From: Strigamia acuminata
Lineage: Eukaryota > Arthropoda > Chilopoda > Geophilomorpha > Linotaeniidae
Direction: 5' to 3'
Assembly: GCA_949358305.1 (NCBI GenBank)
Contig: OX442316.1
Span: forward strand, 7,378,001-7,442,000
Length of the DNA: 64,000 bases
The notes under the pieces were generated by a model. It searched no databases and was not told where the DNA came from. It was given only the letters and a program-made list of their open reading frames with translations. Positions 37,477 to 50,400 of this stretch are shown in pieces (the stretch's first letter is position 1; each line of letters starts with the position of its first letter). The position numbers and the translations under genes were made by a program.

Positions 37477-37973
37477 TTTATCAGTTTTATCATTTTCTAT
37501 GAGTATAATTTATGACTTTCTGTTTTTTAGGAAACTTGTTTACTCTAAATTATTTCTTCTGGCATGCTTTTGTTTTAGGACCAACGACTGGGTTGTATTG
37601 AATTTTTCCATTTACAATCATATCACGCCGTAGTGTGATTTCTTTGTCACGTTCGACAGACATGCATTGTTTAGATAAGAACAGATCGACCGAAAAGCCT
37701 GTTTCCGAGCATAAGAAGAAGTTCTGTTGCCACCACAAGTTCATCAACATACACTCCAACAGTCACGTCATCTTGAAAAATAAGAGAAGAGGAAATGACC
37801 TTGAATTTTATGGTTTATGCATTTGTGTGTCAAGAAATTGTCTTTGTCTACTCAGTTAGGTGTTTGGAACATAGGACATGTTTAAGAGTGAAGAGAATAT
37901 AACATCAAACCGTGGGCTGTGAACTACATACACAACTTTGCCATCAGAATTAATTGGACTAGTGTACTGTGTG
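37477..37973. other. Unassigned stretch before the receptor promoter
   Basis: No gene was recognised. Short overlapping frames on both strands near 37550-37860 have no family features. Confidence 0.35.
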
Positions 37974-37980
37974 TATAAAA
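37974..37980 (+). promoter_or_regulatory. TATA box of the receptor gene
   Basis: TATAAAA is followed about 30 bases on by a likely start. A possible non-coding first exon ends at a CAG|GTGCGT donor at 38083. Confidence 0.4.
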
Positions 37981-38352
37981 TCGTGAGTAGGGTGTGAATT
38001 AAACTTCACGTCATTTATTCCTTTTCACACGAGTGGTGTCCGTGAGATTTAATAAACAATCAGCGAAATAGTTAGTCTAGCAGGTGCGTTATTTACAATT
38101 AGGTTGTAGACCATGCACAATGAATTCTTAATGCAGTTTAAACGCCTGAAAATTTTATCATTCACAACATGTCTAGTGAAAAAAGTTGCTGTGATGGCAG
38201 CATTTGCTGGAAACGACCTTCATTTTAATAAGCAAATCAAAGGAGTTTGTCCTTGGGCTTCATGTTCACCTCAAACATGCGTATTGATGTAAACTTTTGA
38301 GTTGCAGGAACTTGACTTCATCACGTTTGGGGATCTAAAAGAAGGATTAAGT

Positions 38353-39456
38353 ATGAGTGCAGCACAATCTATGGATACTTTAAATAAAACTGCGGTTTTA
38401 TTTAATTATTCTACTGCTTTTCTTGAATGTCCAAAATGGAAATTGGAAAAAATGGAAGTGCAAATGCGTGAAAACGACAGCTTGTTTTATAATTTGACAA
38501 ACCAAACATATAAGCCGGGAGAATACTACGCGAAAGATGACTCTTTCTTCGTGTGCATACCGCAAGACATAATCCCACCGATCTTTGACTTGGACATTTT
38601 CTTTTTGGTTTTATGGTTGCTGTCTATATCAGGATTGTTTTTATGCTTCATTATTTTTATCAACCGAACTAACGAACACCACGACAACAAGCCGATGTTG
38701 TGCTATTTCGTCAGTATATTTGGCGCTTATCTGGTATTGATTGTTCTCACGGTGACTCCATCATCTCCACCAATGAAATGGAAATTTCTTCTCTGCATGT
38801 ATGGTGATTTTATATATTATTCTATGTACACGTGGCAAAACGTTTTAAGCTTTGGTATATGGAGAAAATTTCGGAGGAAATCTTTACTTGTTTCATCGGA
38901 AGAAAATACAACCAAGTGTTTTTTGTTAAAATGTTTGTACGCGTATGGAATTCCTGCATTCGTGGTCATATTATCTAGTATTTTTAAATCTACAAACTAC
39001 TGCAACCACAGCAGAGAAGATTCATTTTACATTAGTGTGGGAATTGGATTTAGTGTTGTTGTACTTGTTAATGTCGTTTTATTCTTTTTGATCTGCAATA
39101 ATCTACGACTCCTTGGACAAGATGTATCCACCACAAATCGAAAAATCAGCAGAAAATTGTAAGTTGATATCAAACAAAATCATATGCCATTACATTAATG
39201 ATTCCATTCTTTATTTTTTTTTAGAATAATTGTTTATTCAAAATTATTTATTTTGAGTTGCATCAGCTTCGCATCCATTTACTTCGCTTTCATATTAAAA
39301 CCATCAACTAAAATGTATTGGATTTTACCAATGACATTTATATCGTTACATGGAGTATTTATATTCTTATTCTATGGTTTATCTGATATGATACAAATTC
39401 GTCATAAAAAGAAGAAAAACTCAAACGAACTTAAAAACATCAGTTCTAGTGTATAG
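38353..39456 (+). CDS. Methuselah-like seven-transmembrane receptor
   Basis: Two coding exons. The first is open from an acceptor at 38308 to a donor after 39158, and the second is 39225-39456. The ectodomain has several N-glycosylation sites, FLECPKW, TYKPGEYY and FFVCIPQ, like Methuselah ectodomain ends. Seven hydrophobic helices follow. TM3 continues into WQNVLSFGIWRKF, typical of Methuselah-type receptors. TM4 has CLYAYGIPAFVV, TM5 GIGFSVVVLVNVV and TM7 MTFISLHGVFIFLFYG. The tail is short and lysine-rich. Such class B-like receptors respond to peptides and have been linked to stress resistance and lifespan in flies. The first in-frame ATG is at 38353, which would leave no signal peptide, so an upstream exon is likely missing from this model. 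Confidence 0.82.
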
Positions 39457-39626
39457 TATGTCTTATAGTGTAGTTGTAATTGCAAATTCTCTTTCTTCTT
39501 CATATATTTGTTTATTATTGATAAAAAAAATGATCATTTTGATTGCGTAAACATTTATTTTCTGGTTGTGCTAGACCACGTGGATAAATACTAATTTTTC
39601 AAATATATGGATGGTCCTTCTGGGCC

Positions 39627-39695
39627 ACCATAGTGCCACATTCTGGACCTCTAAAAAGATGTCCCCCGGCGTCTTCCTGATGTTGCTGTAAAATT
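39627..39695 (+). repeat. Dispersed 70-bp repeat, copy 1
   Basis: Ends in AAAAAGATGTCCC, then GTCTTCCTGATGTTGCTGTA. The same block appears in the same orientation at 40995-41065, with about 85% identity by eye. Confidence 0.65.
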
Positions 39696-40007
39696 TATAC
39701 AGACGAAACAAATTTTTAAGTAGTAAAAAAATGAACTATACTTCTTCAGTTTTCTTTTCTCGCTTTGCACAATTTAAACAAAAATCACCCAATGATAATG
39801 TAAAAATTATTAATACATTAGTTTGAGAAATGTACAGAAGATGGCACTCTGCTGCATAAATTTATAATATTTCTAGAATTTTCTGCAGCTATTTTTGATT
39901 GGACATGCAAATCAATCTATATGTTTCTTTTCATATTTTGCATTTTGGGATGTCTAAGCTCATTTTTGCTCATTAGTTTCTTCGGCGTGGAGGAAGAAAC
40001 ACGCATC

Positions 40008-40220
40008 GAAATTGGGTGAGTTTGACATATTTGGCACTTTTTATTTAGCGTTTAGGCTTTTTTTTTCTTTATAGTTCTTATATATTTTTAGCGTTGTGTG
40101 TTCGATCTTTTGTTTAATAGAAGGAAGAAACACGCATCGAATTTGGGTGAGTTTGACATATTTGACACTTTTTATTTAGCGTTTAGGCTTTATTTTTCGT
40201 TAATAGTGCTTATGTAAATA
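40008..40220 (+). repeat. Local direct duplication, about 75-90 bp units
   Basis: GAAACACGCATCGA, a TTGGGTGAGTTTGACATATT block and TTTTTATTTAGCGTTTAGGC occur twice, starting near 39996 and 40124. The copies differ by only a few bases. Confidence 0.7.
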
Positions 40221-40994
40221 TTTTAGCGTTACGTTTTCGATCCTTAGAAGTGTTTTAAATTACGGAGTACTATTTTACTTCCTGTCATTTACAAAGGTTT
40301 AATTTATTTTTTGTTAACTCGTTACAGGTTTAACTTAAAGCATTATTTGTATTCAGCTAACGGGTAAGTGTTACTTTTTAGTTTAATTTAAGTTCATACT
40401 ATCATACATTTTTTTTAATGAGTTATTAATTTTGAATCTCTCTTTAGGTTCAACTTATTGGATTCCTGTATCACGGAACAAAAATTCGCAGGAACAATAC
40501 GAATGGATGGACTCCAGTGTCACTATTTTTGCAATTTGTTTGATATTTTTTATTGTATTATTTGATATATTTTTTATTGTATTATAAAGTTTGTATGTTT
40601 TGTGTAATTTATATTTTAAATTACACATTTTATTTAATAAAATTTGTTTTTTAAACTTTGCTTTTTATTATTTAAATACTTATACAAATGAAATGGGGAA
40701 TATGTATACCCACCCTCCATCCCCCTTTTTATTCTAAGTCCAAACCTATAAAAATTTGGCATAGATTCGCCTTATTGATTTTTGGACTTAGAATAATTTT
40801 GCGACGAAATGACATAGCTTATAGAAAACAAAACTTTATTAAAATATACTTTATACACAAATATTTAAAAAATTTTCCTTAAAAGGAAAAAAAATGGCAA
40901 AAAAACACATTGAACCGGGTTGTAACGGACCATTTAAAGGATTGTCTCAGGTAAAGATCCCCCTTGAGACTCCACCGTTTTACCCACACGGGAC

Positions 40995-41065
40995 CCAGAG
41001 TGTGCCACGCTCTGGGCCCCCAAAAAGATGTCCCACGATGTCTTCCTGATGTTGCTGTAAAATTC
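40995..41065 (+). repeat. Dispersed 70-bp repeat, copy 2
   Basis: The partner of 39627-39695, about 1.37 kb downstream. It could be an end of an undescribed element. Confidence 0.6.
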
Positions 41066-41099
41066 ATATTTATTAACCTAAAAGAATAAAAAAGTTAAA

Positions 41100-41181
41100 A
41101 AATACAAATTATCAAATACAAATTATCAAATATAAATTATCAAATACAAATTATCAAATATAAATTATCAAATACAAATTA
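41100..41181 (+). repeat. 14-bp tandem repeat (AAATACAAATTATC)n
   Basis: About six units, alternating between AAATACAAATTATC and AAATATAAATTATC. Confidence 0.85.
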
Positions 41182-42019
41182 CAAATAGCAAAAAAAAAAT
41201 ACAGTGCAAAATAATTAAAAATAATAAAACAAAGTTAGTAATTAAATTTACAAAAATGCTGGAATTCGTTTACTGCTTCAGATAGTCGTTCCATTCCAAG
41301 GTGAAGGCGAAATAATGAACTAAGATAAAAACTTAAATTAATAAACTAATATCTAATTATAATAAATATCTAGAAAATATTAAATAAAGCTACGAAAACT
41401 GATTAAATATGTTCTCGTCTTGACCGTTACGCATTACGATACAAAACTGACTAATACGGTAAAATTTAAACGCGCAAATAAATTAATTAACTGTGCGCCA
41501 AATCGTTAATAATTAATTACAGTACAGTACACGAAAAACAAGTAATTTAGAAAATTAAAGCTAAAAAGTAAAATTCGAGAAAAACTCACTTTTTGTCAGT
41601 CAGAAAGCCGTGCGCTTCACCTCCAGTCGGGAAAAAACTAATGAAAAACTTGGCGAAAAAATAAAGATGCAAATATCAAACGCCCCTTAATTTAATTTGA
41701 ATAACCAATAAAAAATCATAGAATTTTCAAGAAAAAACGTCAAATTCTAGCGTGCTGTCACCTGATGATAAAAATTATAAACAAAGAAAGCTCAAACGAG
41801 TTGCTAAGCAACGAAAGTTTCACTGCATCATTTAAATGCTCTCTAAACTGACGGAATTATCGTTTTCAACATAATTTATCGAAATCGAACGTCTAAATAC
41901 AACCAATCATTTTTTTATTTGTGAATAAAATGTATTATTATATTGCAGAATTAATGAAAATTAATGAGATTCCTAGACCCAAATTAATTTTCAAATTTTT
42001 TATGATTCCTACATTTTTG

Positions 42020-42215
42020 TTCTCACAGCAATCAAAGACGATTTCTTGATCGAGACTCGCTTGTACCTGTTGAAAGCGACTCGATTTGTTGCCCATAGGA
42101 ATATGAAGCAATGCGTGCCGTTTGCATTCGGTTGCACTTTGGAAAGGACTCGCCCACATGCGAAACCCAAGTTAATTAGTGGCTCACTATGAATACGCTG
42201 TCGACGTACGCTAAT
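42020..42215. repeat. Dispersed ~200-bp repeat, copy 1
   Basis: The block from CAATCAAAGACGATTTCTTG to GTGGCTCACTATGAATACG matches 42590-42775. No coding sense was seen. It could be a short interspersed or miniature element. Confidence 0.7.
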
Positions 42216-42469
42216 AAAACAGCTGTGGAAAAGCTTAATTCTTTTAACGAAAGTAATTCCTTCTGTTGCTGCAAATGAATACAATTTGTCCAAATAAAGA
42301 AATAATAAGAGGAACTAAATTTACTAAATCTAAATCAAGTGGATCGGAAAAACTTCAGGAACAACTGACAAGCAAGGAATTACTGTTATTGAAAAATTAA
42401 ATTAAAAAAAAAACTAAATTCGGTTAAATTTTGAATTTTTAAATTTTGAAGACTTAAATTTTGAGACGA

Positions 42470-42600
42470 TATTTTGATCGAGATTTGCTTGTGTTTTGAA
42501 TAAGATCCGTTGAGTGGCGCCACCAATCAAAGTCGATTTTTTGATCGAGACTCGCTTGTGTTTTGAGTAAGACCCGTTGAGTGGCGCCACCAATCACAGA
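42470..42600. repeat. ~68-bp tandem repeat
   Basis: Two to three units of CGATTTTTTGATCGAGACTC, continuing to GTTGAGTGGCGCCACCAATC. They lead directly into the second copy of the 200-bp repeat. Confidence 0.75.
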
Positions 42601-42775
42601 CGATTTCTTGATCGAGATTCGCTTGTATCCGGTGAAAGCGACTTGATTTGTCGCCCATAGGAACAGGAAGCAATGCGAGCTCTTTGCATTCGATCGCACT
42701 TTGATAAAGACTGGCCCACATGCGAAACCTTTGCTTGATCACTCAAATTAAGTGGCTCACTTTGAATACGCACAA
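42590..42775. repeat. Dispersed ~200-bp repeat, copy 2
   Basis: The same orientation and order of blocks as 42020-42215, with about 85% identity by eye. Confidence 0.7.
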
Positions 42776-43085
42776 CCACGAGTACAACTTTATAACCATT
42801 TAACATTGTAAATTACTTTTTCATTCTACAGTAAAATTAAAGAATGAAAATACATAATCGCTCGACATAGGACATATTTATAAAGTTTCTTAACATAAAA
42901 ATGGCATTTGTGTTATTGTTTTAAACATGGATTTAAATGTATAAGTTGCTGATTAAACAAAACAGTAAGTTAATGCAGCATTTAAACGGAGATTATTTTC
43001 TTTAAGTATTAGCATCAACCAATCACAAGATGAATTTCAATTTTGGTTGGTTTCTGACTCCAATGAATACCTACAAAAAAAACCA

Positions 43086-43740
43086 TTAATAGTTCCACGT
43101 TTCTTTTAAGTCTCTTATATTCACATACCATGCGGTGGTAGCTTTAGACAGATCGAGCTGAGAAAGATCAATATAGGTCTGCAAGAAATATTAATTACAA
43201 ATCTACTGTTATGATGATTTGCACTTGATTTCCACTTCACCTGACCAATACCGGTAACAGATGTTTTGGAAAACACTGATGAACTCCTGTTGATTACAGT
43301 AACCAGCAGTTGATAATTACGCAAATCGTTCTGATTAATCACGTAATCAACCTGAAAGAAAATAAAAACCATTGCAAGGTAATAAACTTAAAAGTTGATA
43401 TACCGGTACGTAATAATTCGTAATGGCGTTTCATCGTAAACAGGATTTGCAAGTATTTTTAAGGACTTCAGTTTTCCGCTTACTATCTCGGTCTTAATCA
43501 GGCTGCAAATACAATTTCACGTGATTTCACGTAACTGGACTTCCAATTTTGGCAAATCCCTGCAAGAAAAATAAATTATAATAATCACAAGAAGACATTT
43601 AACGTAAACGCTTGCATAACTTTATGAATTACTAACACGAATCAGACGAGTTCTCTGCTGACTATAACGCAGAGTAAGTTGAATTTTGCCAATGGCTAAA
43701 CCGCTACTCGCACTTTCATTTGATGCTGACGAAGTGCTAA
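43086..43740 (-). pseudogene. C2-domain (synaptotagmin/RIM-like) gene fragment
   Basis: Minus-strand exon pieces read as one C2 domain in order. They are GKIQLTLRYSQQRTRLIRV; DLPKLEVQLR; SGKLKSLKILANPVYDETP; NYQLLVTVINR; and YIDLSQLDLSKATTAWYVNI, then a stop at 43086. NPVYDET and the final L-D-L-S-K...W-Y are hallmarks of C2 domains that bind calcium and phospholipid in membrane traffic. The SDPYVK-type strand carrying calcium ligands is missing after DLPKLE. No start exon was found upstream. It is either a decayed copy or the tail of a short divergent gene. Confidence 0.6.
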
Positions 43741-43939
43741 ACAAAAAACAATAAAATCGGTTGAAATTATCACTGTGTACCAATTAATTCCAAAAGACGC
43801 AAACGGTCAAAAATTTTACCTTTTTTTTGTACTATTTCAAATGTATGAACAACATGAATCAAATTTATAATTTTGTATGCGCGTGAAAAATTTATTTTGA
43901 TCAATTTTGAAGAATTGAACTCACGCCCTTTAAAATCCA

Positions 43940-44150
43940 TCGAAATTATGCTAATCGTTCTGATTAATCACGTAATCAAACCTGGAAGAAGAAAAAACAG
44001 TTAATACAGTAAAAGTTAATATACATATAATTCATAATTACGTTCACCGTCAATATACGTTTTCCGTTTATCATCTCTGATTTTCTAACAAAATCACATC
44101 TAGAAAATCACATCCAATTGTGGTAACTCCCTGCGAGAAAAATGAATTAT
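43940..44150 (-). pseudogene. Second, more decayed copy of the C2 fragment
   Basis: ATCGTTCTGATTAATCACGT and the CGTTTTCCGTTTATCATCTC region repeat parts of 43325-43570 in the same order, with many changes. This looks like a partial tandem duplication of the C2 fragment. Confidence 0.55.
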
Positions 44151-44475
44151 ACAATAATCCTAACACATTTCTTATTTAAGAACACCAGCCCATATGATGA
44201 ACACAAACTAAAAAATTCTAGTTTTTAAACTCACGCAATATACTTGTATATTAATAAAACCTTTTATCCAAAAAAATATTTTGAAACAGTAAAATAGCTC
44301 CATCTATTGACAACACCAAGGAAGTTGTTCCATTCATACTATTTTTAGAAATGACTACGTCTGTTTTTAGATACTAAAGACTACCGGTGTTTTCTGGGTG
44401 ATTTTAAAAATGACTTTTGCACTTCTTCTGGCACAGAGCCATTCCTCTTAGCTTGATACTAGTGCGTGACAAGCC
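44151..44475. other. Upstream region of the EGF/sushi gene
   Basis: Probable promoter of the plus-strand gene that starts at 44476. No other gene was seen. Confidence 0.4.
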
Positions 44476-47400
44476 ATGAGGTCTTCTACCCGTGTATTCT
44501 TCCTGTTGATTCTGCATTGTTGTTCGGGTAAAGTATTTTTTGCATTATACCACCAGTTAATGCCTTATCCTATCAATTATAAAAAAAAAATTTTACATTA
44601 CATATATTAAGAAAAATATAGTATCAAATTACAAGGAATGAATATTTCAGTTTTATACTGGAAATTTTATAGATATCTTTTTTCCCTTTCAATCTATTTT
44701 CATTATAACTAAACGATTTAAAAATAAGATTTGCAATTAAAACTGCATAATTGGAAAATTTTGATGCACTACATCAGACAAGGGCTTAATATTATTATAA
44801 AATAAATTTAAACACAAAAAAATTCCATATTTAGTAAAGAATTTCTCGCAAATGTACAATTCAGTCCTTGAAGGGATAAATGTAGCTAGAGTGTTTTCAA
44901 GGAAACTGCATCATTCAAATACAGCAAAAACAACTTGCCTGTACATGGCATTTATTTATAGAGTAAAAAATACTCTTGAGTCATTCTGAATCTGTTTTCT
45001 ATCGCTTTACTTTTAACTTGTGTCATTAGCCCAATACCAACAACTTTAACCTTTCAACAAAACAGATTGGAAGTTCACTTCCCTAATTCAAAACAAAAAA
45101 GCTCTTTATTTAACAAAAAACAAAGAAAGAAAAAACCTTGTATCTTTTAATAGATGTTCAGGGTGTTTACTTTATTATTCCAACCAGACTGAATAAGTAA
45201 AAAAAACTTTCAATGACATCAAAACAAATAAAAATGTGGAAATAGAGAATTTAATAAAGTCCCTAAAAATGAATTGTTTAGTGAGAAATACCCAATTTAC
45301 TTTAACCAAAAGGTATATTGTTTGTGTAATATATTTATTTCAACAGTGTCTCTATATGAAAGTGCCTCAAGTAATGATTGTTCCCTTGACAACGGAGGTT
45401 GTGATCAAATTTGTTATTCAATTGTTGATGCTGTTCAGTGTGGCTGCTTTAAGGGATATACGTTGGAGAAAGATAACATTTCTTGTAAAGGTAAATGTCT
45501 ATCAATCGTTAATAATTCAGTCATATCCAATACTTATGTTTCGAAACAAATTTATCGTTTTAAATTTTTTAAAAATATACCTACGCTGTGTATATTCAAC
45601 AGTATGGTATGTTTACCGACTAAGGATTTATGAATTTCAAAATAAAAATAACCCTTCCCTATGTTAAATTTGGAATTTAGGCTGGTGTTTATAATCTTGC
45701 CTCATAATCTGCCTTGAACTATAAACATTTCAATGCCATTTGCAAAAACGCGAAAGCATAATTACAGTTGACTGGATATTAAGAAAACAAGGATTTAATT
45801 GTTTTCCAAATCTGTATATATTATAGCGGCTTCTATTTAAGGTATTAAAGTAATTAGCGGTATTTAATCAATGTCAACCCTTGACAGATATAAATGAATG
45901 TGAACTGAATACTGATTTATGTGAATTCAAATGTGTTAACAAACTTGGATCGTATTCCTGTGACTGTACTTCCGGTTATCGTTTGGCCCCAGACAAGAAA
46001 ACTTGCCAAGGTGACGAAAATAAAACGAAAACAAGTCATAAACAACAAGACTTAAAACGCATTCCATTTCAGACATTGATGAGTGTTTAGCTAACAATGG
46101 CCATGGTCCGTGTAATGATGTTTGCACAAATGAATTGGGGAGCTACTCATGTTTATGTGACATTCCAGGCACCGAGTTATCTTCAGATAATCACACTTGC
46201 CTTGGTAAATTCATTGACAATAAATTTCTTTTTTAAAAATAAAAAAATAAAAAATTGAAAATACCTTAACGCCTGCTTTCACAGATATTGATGAATGTGC
46301 TATTGATAACTTCAACTGTTCGCATACTTGTTTGAATACTCTTAGTTCTGCGTTTTGCCTTTGTCCGGATGGGTATTTTCTAGGACCCGACTGGAAAACA
46401 TGTTTAGGTACTGCAAAATAAATAATAAAAATGTATAAAATTAAAATTAATTTTTCCAAGAAATGTTTTGTTTTTACAGATATTGATGAATGCGACCTAG
46501 AAGAAACTTCCTCGAGTTGCAACGACCTAAGCTCATGTCTAAACACCGTAGGATCATATAAATGTGTTTGGAGCGATAATAAAAGTGATGAAATGGTTGT
46601 TCCAAATACTGTGACAGCGAGTTGTTTTGAAGGGTATGGAATTCTCGCCAATGGATCATGTTATGGTAAGTTTTGCATCCGGAATAATCTATAATCTTTT
46701 CAAAGTTAATTAAGTTCACGAGATCCTATAAGCCTTTCAAGATTAAATTTCGCATGAATTATGCGTTGCATAACTTTCATGCATTAAAGATGTTGCAATT
46801 TTATTTGAATAGACATAAATGAATGTGAAACAAACAATTATAATTGCACTGGAACATGCATCAATATTGAAGGATCAGCTTATTGCGAATGTTCTTCACA
46901 AATGATGTTGGACGTTGATAATAAAACTTGTATATTTAAGACGAGTAAGTAACTAAATAAATTTATATTACATTTTGTTTACGTGCAATATTTGCAGTCG
47001 ACTACTGTAAAAGTGATAATTTTGGTTGCTCCCATATCTGCGTCAGTGAAGATAATATAGGGCAATGCTTTTGTCCAGATGGACTGTATTTGAGCAATGA
47101 TAACAAAACATGTATTGTTTAGTGTAGTAAAACAGTTTATATCTGCACTTCTGCACTTTTAGTTTTTAATTTAATTTGAATTACAGGTATAGATGACTGC
47201 TACTTTGATAATTATGGCTGTTCTCACATATGTGCAATTGAAAATGGTTTTGCAAGTTGTGAGTGTCCCAATAATTTGTTTTTAAGTGACGATAACAAAA
47301 CGTGTAAGTGCCTTTGAAGATATGTTTTTTTTCTTGATTATTTATTTGGTGTATAAATTTTAGGTATTGATAATTGTCAAATTAATAATTATGATTGCTC

Positions 47401-50400
47401 TCACACATGTGTTAATTACAATGGTGTTACAGACTGCGAATGTCCAGACGATATGTATTTAAGTGGTGACGGAAAGACTTGTGGGTTTATTAGTTCAATC
47501 CAAATGTATAATAATTTTTAAATTAAAAGTTTAACAAGATTGTTTGCAGGCGTTAATGATTGCCAGATTGATAATTATGGTTGTTCTCACAAATGCATCA
47601 ATGAAAATGGGTTTGGACATTGTGACTGTCCAGATGACATGTTTTTAAGCAATGACAATAAAACATGCAAGTTTTCAATTTTGTCAATTGTTTTAATTCC
47701 TCCAATATCCTATTTTTATGTATTTTTGCTACAGGTGTTAATGATTGCCAAATTAATAATTATAACTGCTCACACATATGCATTAATGAAAAGGGCTTTG
47801 GGCATTGTGAGTGTCCAGATGATATGTTTTTAACTGGTGACAACAAAACTTGTGAGTTTTCAGAAAATGTTTTATTTTTTCCAATACAATATTTCTATAC
47901 ATTTGAACTGCAGGTATTAACGAGTGCCAAAATAATAATTATAATTGTTCTCATATATGCAGTAGTAAAAATGGGTTGGGGCATTGTGAGTGTCCAGAAA
48001 ACATGTTTTTAAGCGATGACAACAAAACTTGTGAGTTTTCAGCCAAATGTTGACATTATTCCCGTACAATATTTGCATTAGTCTGTGTTTGCAGGTATCA
48101 ACGATTGCCTAATTAGTAATTATAACTGTTCCCATATATGCAATAGTAGAAATGGGTTTGGGCATTGTGAGTGCCCAGATGACATGTTTTTAAGCGATGA
48201 CAACAAAACTTGTAAGTTTCCAAATATACCGGTAGTAATTCTACCATGAACAACATTTCCATTAATCTGTGTTTACAGGTATCAACGAGTGCCAAACTAA
48301 TAATTATAATTGTTCTCATATATGCAGTAGCAAAAATGGGTTTGGGCATTGTGATTGTCCAGAAGACATGTTTTTAAGCGATGACAACAAAACTTGTGAG
48401 TTTTCAGCTATTGCTTTATTTCTTTCCGTATAATATTTCTATGTATTTTTACTACAGGTATTAACGAATGCCAAATAAATAAGTATAATTGTTCTCATAT
48501 ATGCCATAGTAAAAATGGGTTTGGGCATTGTGATTGTCCAGATGATATGTTTTTAAGCGTTGACAACAAAACTTGTAAGTTTTCAGCCAAATGTTGACAT
48601 TATTTCCGTACAGTCTGTGTTTACAGGTATCAACGAGTGCCTAATTAATAATTATAACTGTTCACATATATGCAATAGTAGAAATGGGTTGGGGCGTTGT
48701 GAGTGTCCAAATGACATGTTTTTAAGCGATAACAATAAAACTTGTAAGTTTTCAGCCAAATGTTGACATTATTCCCGTACAATATTTACATTAGTCTGTG
48801 TTTACAGGTATCAACGAGTGCCTAATTAATAATTATAACTGTTCCCATACATGCAATAGTAGAAATGGGTTTGGGCATTGTGAATGCCCAGATGACATGT
48901 TTTTAAGCGATGACAACAAAACTTGTAAGTTTCCAAATATAGTAATTCTACCACGAACAACATTTCCATTAATCTGTGTTTACAGGTATCAACGAGTGCC
49001 TAATTAATAATCATAACTGTTCCCATATATGCAATAGTAGAAATGGGTTGGGGCATTGTGAGTGTCCAGATGACATGTTTTTAAGCAATAACAACAAAAC
49101 TTGTAATTTTTCAGCCAACTGTTGCATTTATTACCGTAAAATATTTACATTAATCTGTGTTTACAGGTATTAACCAGTGCCTAACTAATAATTATAATTG
49201 TTCTCACATATGCAGTAGTAAAAATGGGTTTGGGCATTGTGAGTGTCCAGATGACATGTTTTTAAGCAATGACAATAAAACATGTAAGTTTTTAAATTTA
49301 TAAAGTAATCACTTTCCTTCCAGCATAATTTGTGTATTTAATGCACTTACAGGTATTAATATTTGTAAAATGAGTAATTACAACTGTTCACATTCGTGTG
49401 TAATGAAAAATGGTTTTGCACACTGTGAGTGTCCAGATGATTTGTACCTTCGTAACGACAACAAAACATGCGCAAGTAAAATTCTTTTTAATCTAAAACT
49501 TTGCCTACTGGTTTAACTAATTCTTGAATATCATCAAGCTAAAAATCCCTGCGAGTACAATAACGGCGGATGTTCTCAAATTTGTAATTTCCACTCCGGA
49601 AGATTAAAGTGTACTTGTAAGAGAGGATACCATAAAGATCGCAAAAATTCATCAAATTGCTTGGGTATGTTATTACACACTTACCGGGATTTCTTTAAAC
49701 GTAATTCAAATCCAGTGATTTATTCCTTGCAGACATAAATGAATGTTTATTTAGAAACGGCGGATGCAATCAAGATTGCATTAATTTTGGAGGTGGCCAT
49801 TATTGCATTTGCAGCGACCACTACGTATTGGATAAAGACAAAAAAACTTGCATAAGTGAGTAGTGGCTCTAAGCGATTGTGTGAAATTGTTGACATTTTG
49901 TTTATTAATAGAAAAATCATGCCCACCGTTTCGAGTTTCACCGTTTACTCGCATGGAATGTGTTGACTACCACAGGAAAAGGAATAAATTTCCACCTGGA
50001 GCATTATGCAAAGTTACGTGCCAAAGAGGTTACAAGTTGATAGGAAATAAAACTCTAATGTGCGGAGAAAATGGTCAGTGGAGCAGCTCATTCAAATGTG
50101 CCCGTAAGTACACTAACAAATTCACAATTAGCGAGCTTCACTGCAAACCTCGAATTGAGGCAATGTGGAGAAAAGTGGTATTTGAAGAAGAACGACCTTG
50201 GCAACCATCTAATTGTCAAACTATTTAACATACACTCACCCAGCAATTTATTTTTTTTCAATCGACACCAATCTAGTAATAATAATAATTTTTAAACAAA
50301 AAAAAAATATTTTTTATATTTTCAATGCCAAACTTTACCAAATTGTATTTTTCTTTTCTTCTATGCAGCAATTTCCTCCACTTGTCCTCCATTGGATAGG

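Larger units (their letters stand above)
39457..42000. other. Repeat-rich intergenic region
   Basis: No complete gene was recognised. A short frame near 39858-40015 has one hydrophobic helix and GVEEETRI. It could be a decayed membrane-protein exon. The repeats found here are listed separately. Confidence 0.4.

Noticed and set aside
47550-49470. Regular ~180-bp direct repeats suggesting a CRISPR-like array
   Set aside because: Repeats are EGF exons with splice sites in an animal gene; unit length and coding content do not fit CRISPR.
50130-50228. Possible extra exon between the two sushi domains
   Set aside because: The two sushi exons already join in phase 1, and this stretch lacks a convincing acceptor and donor.
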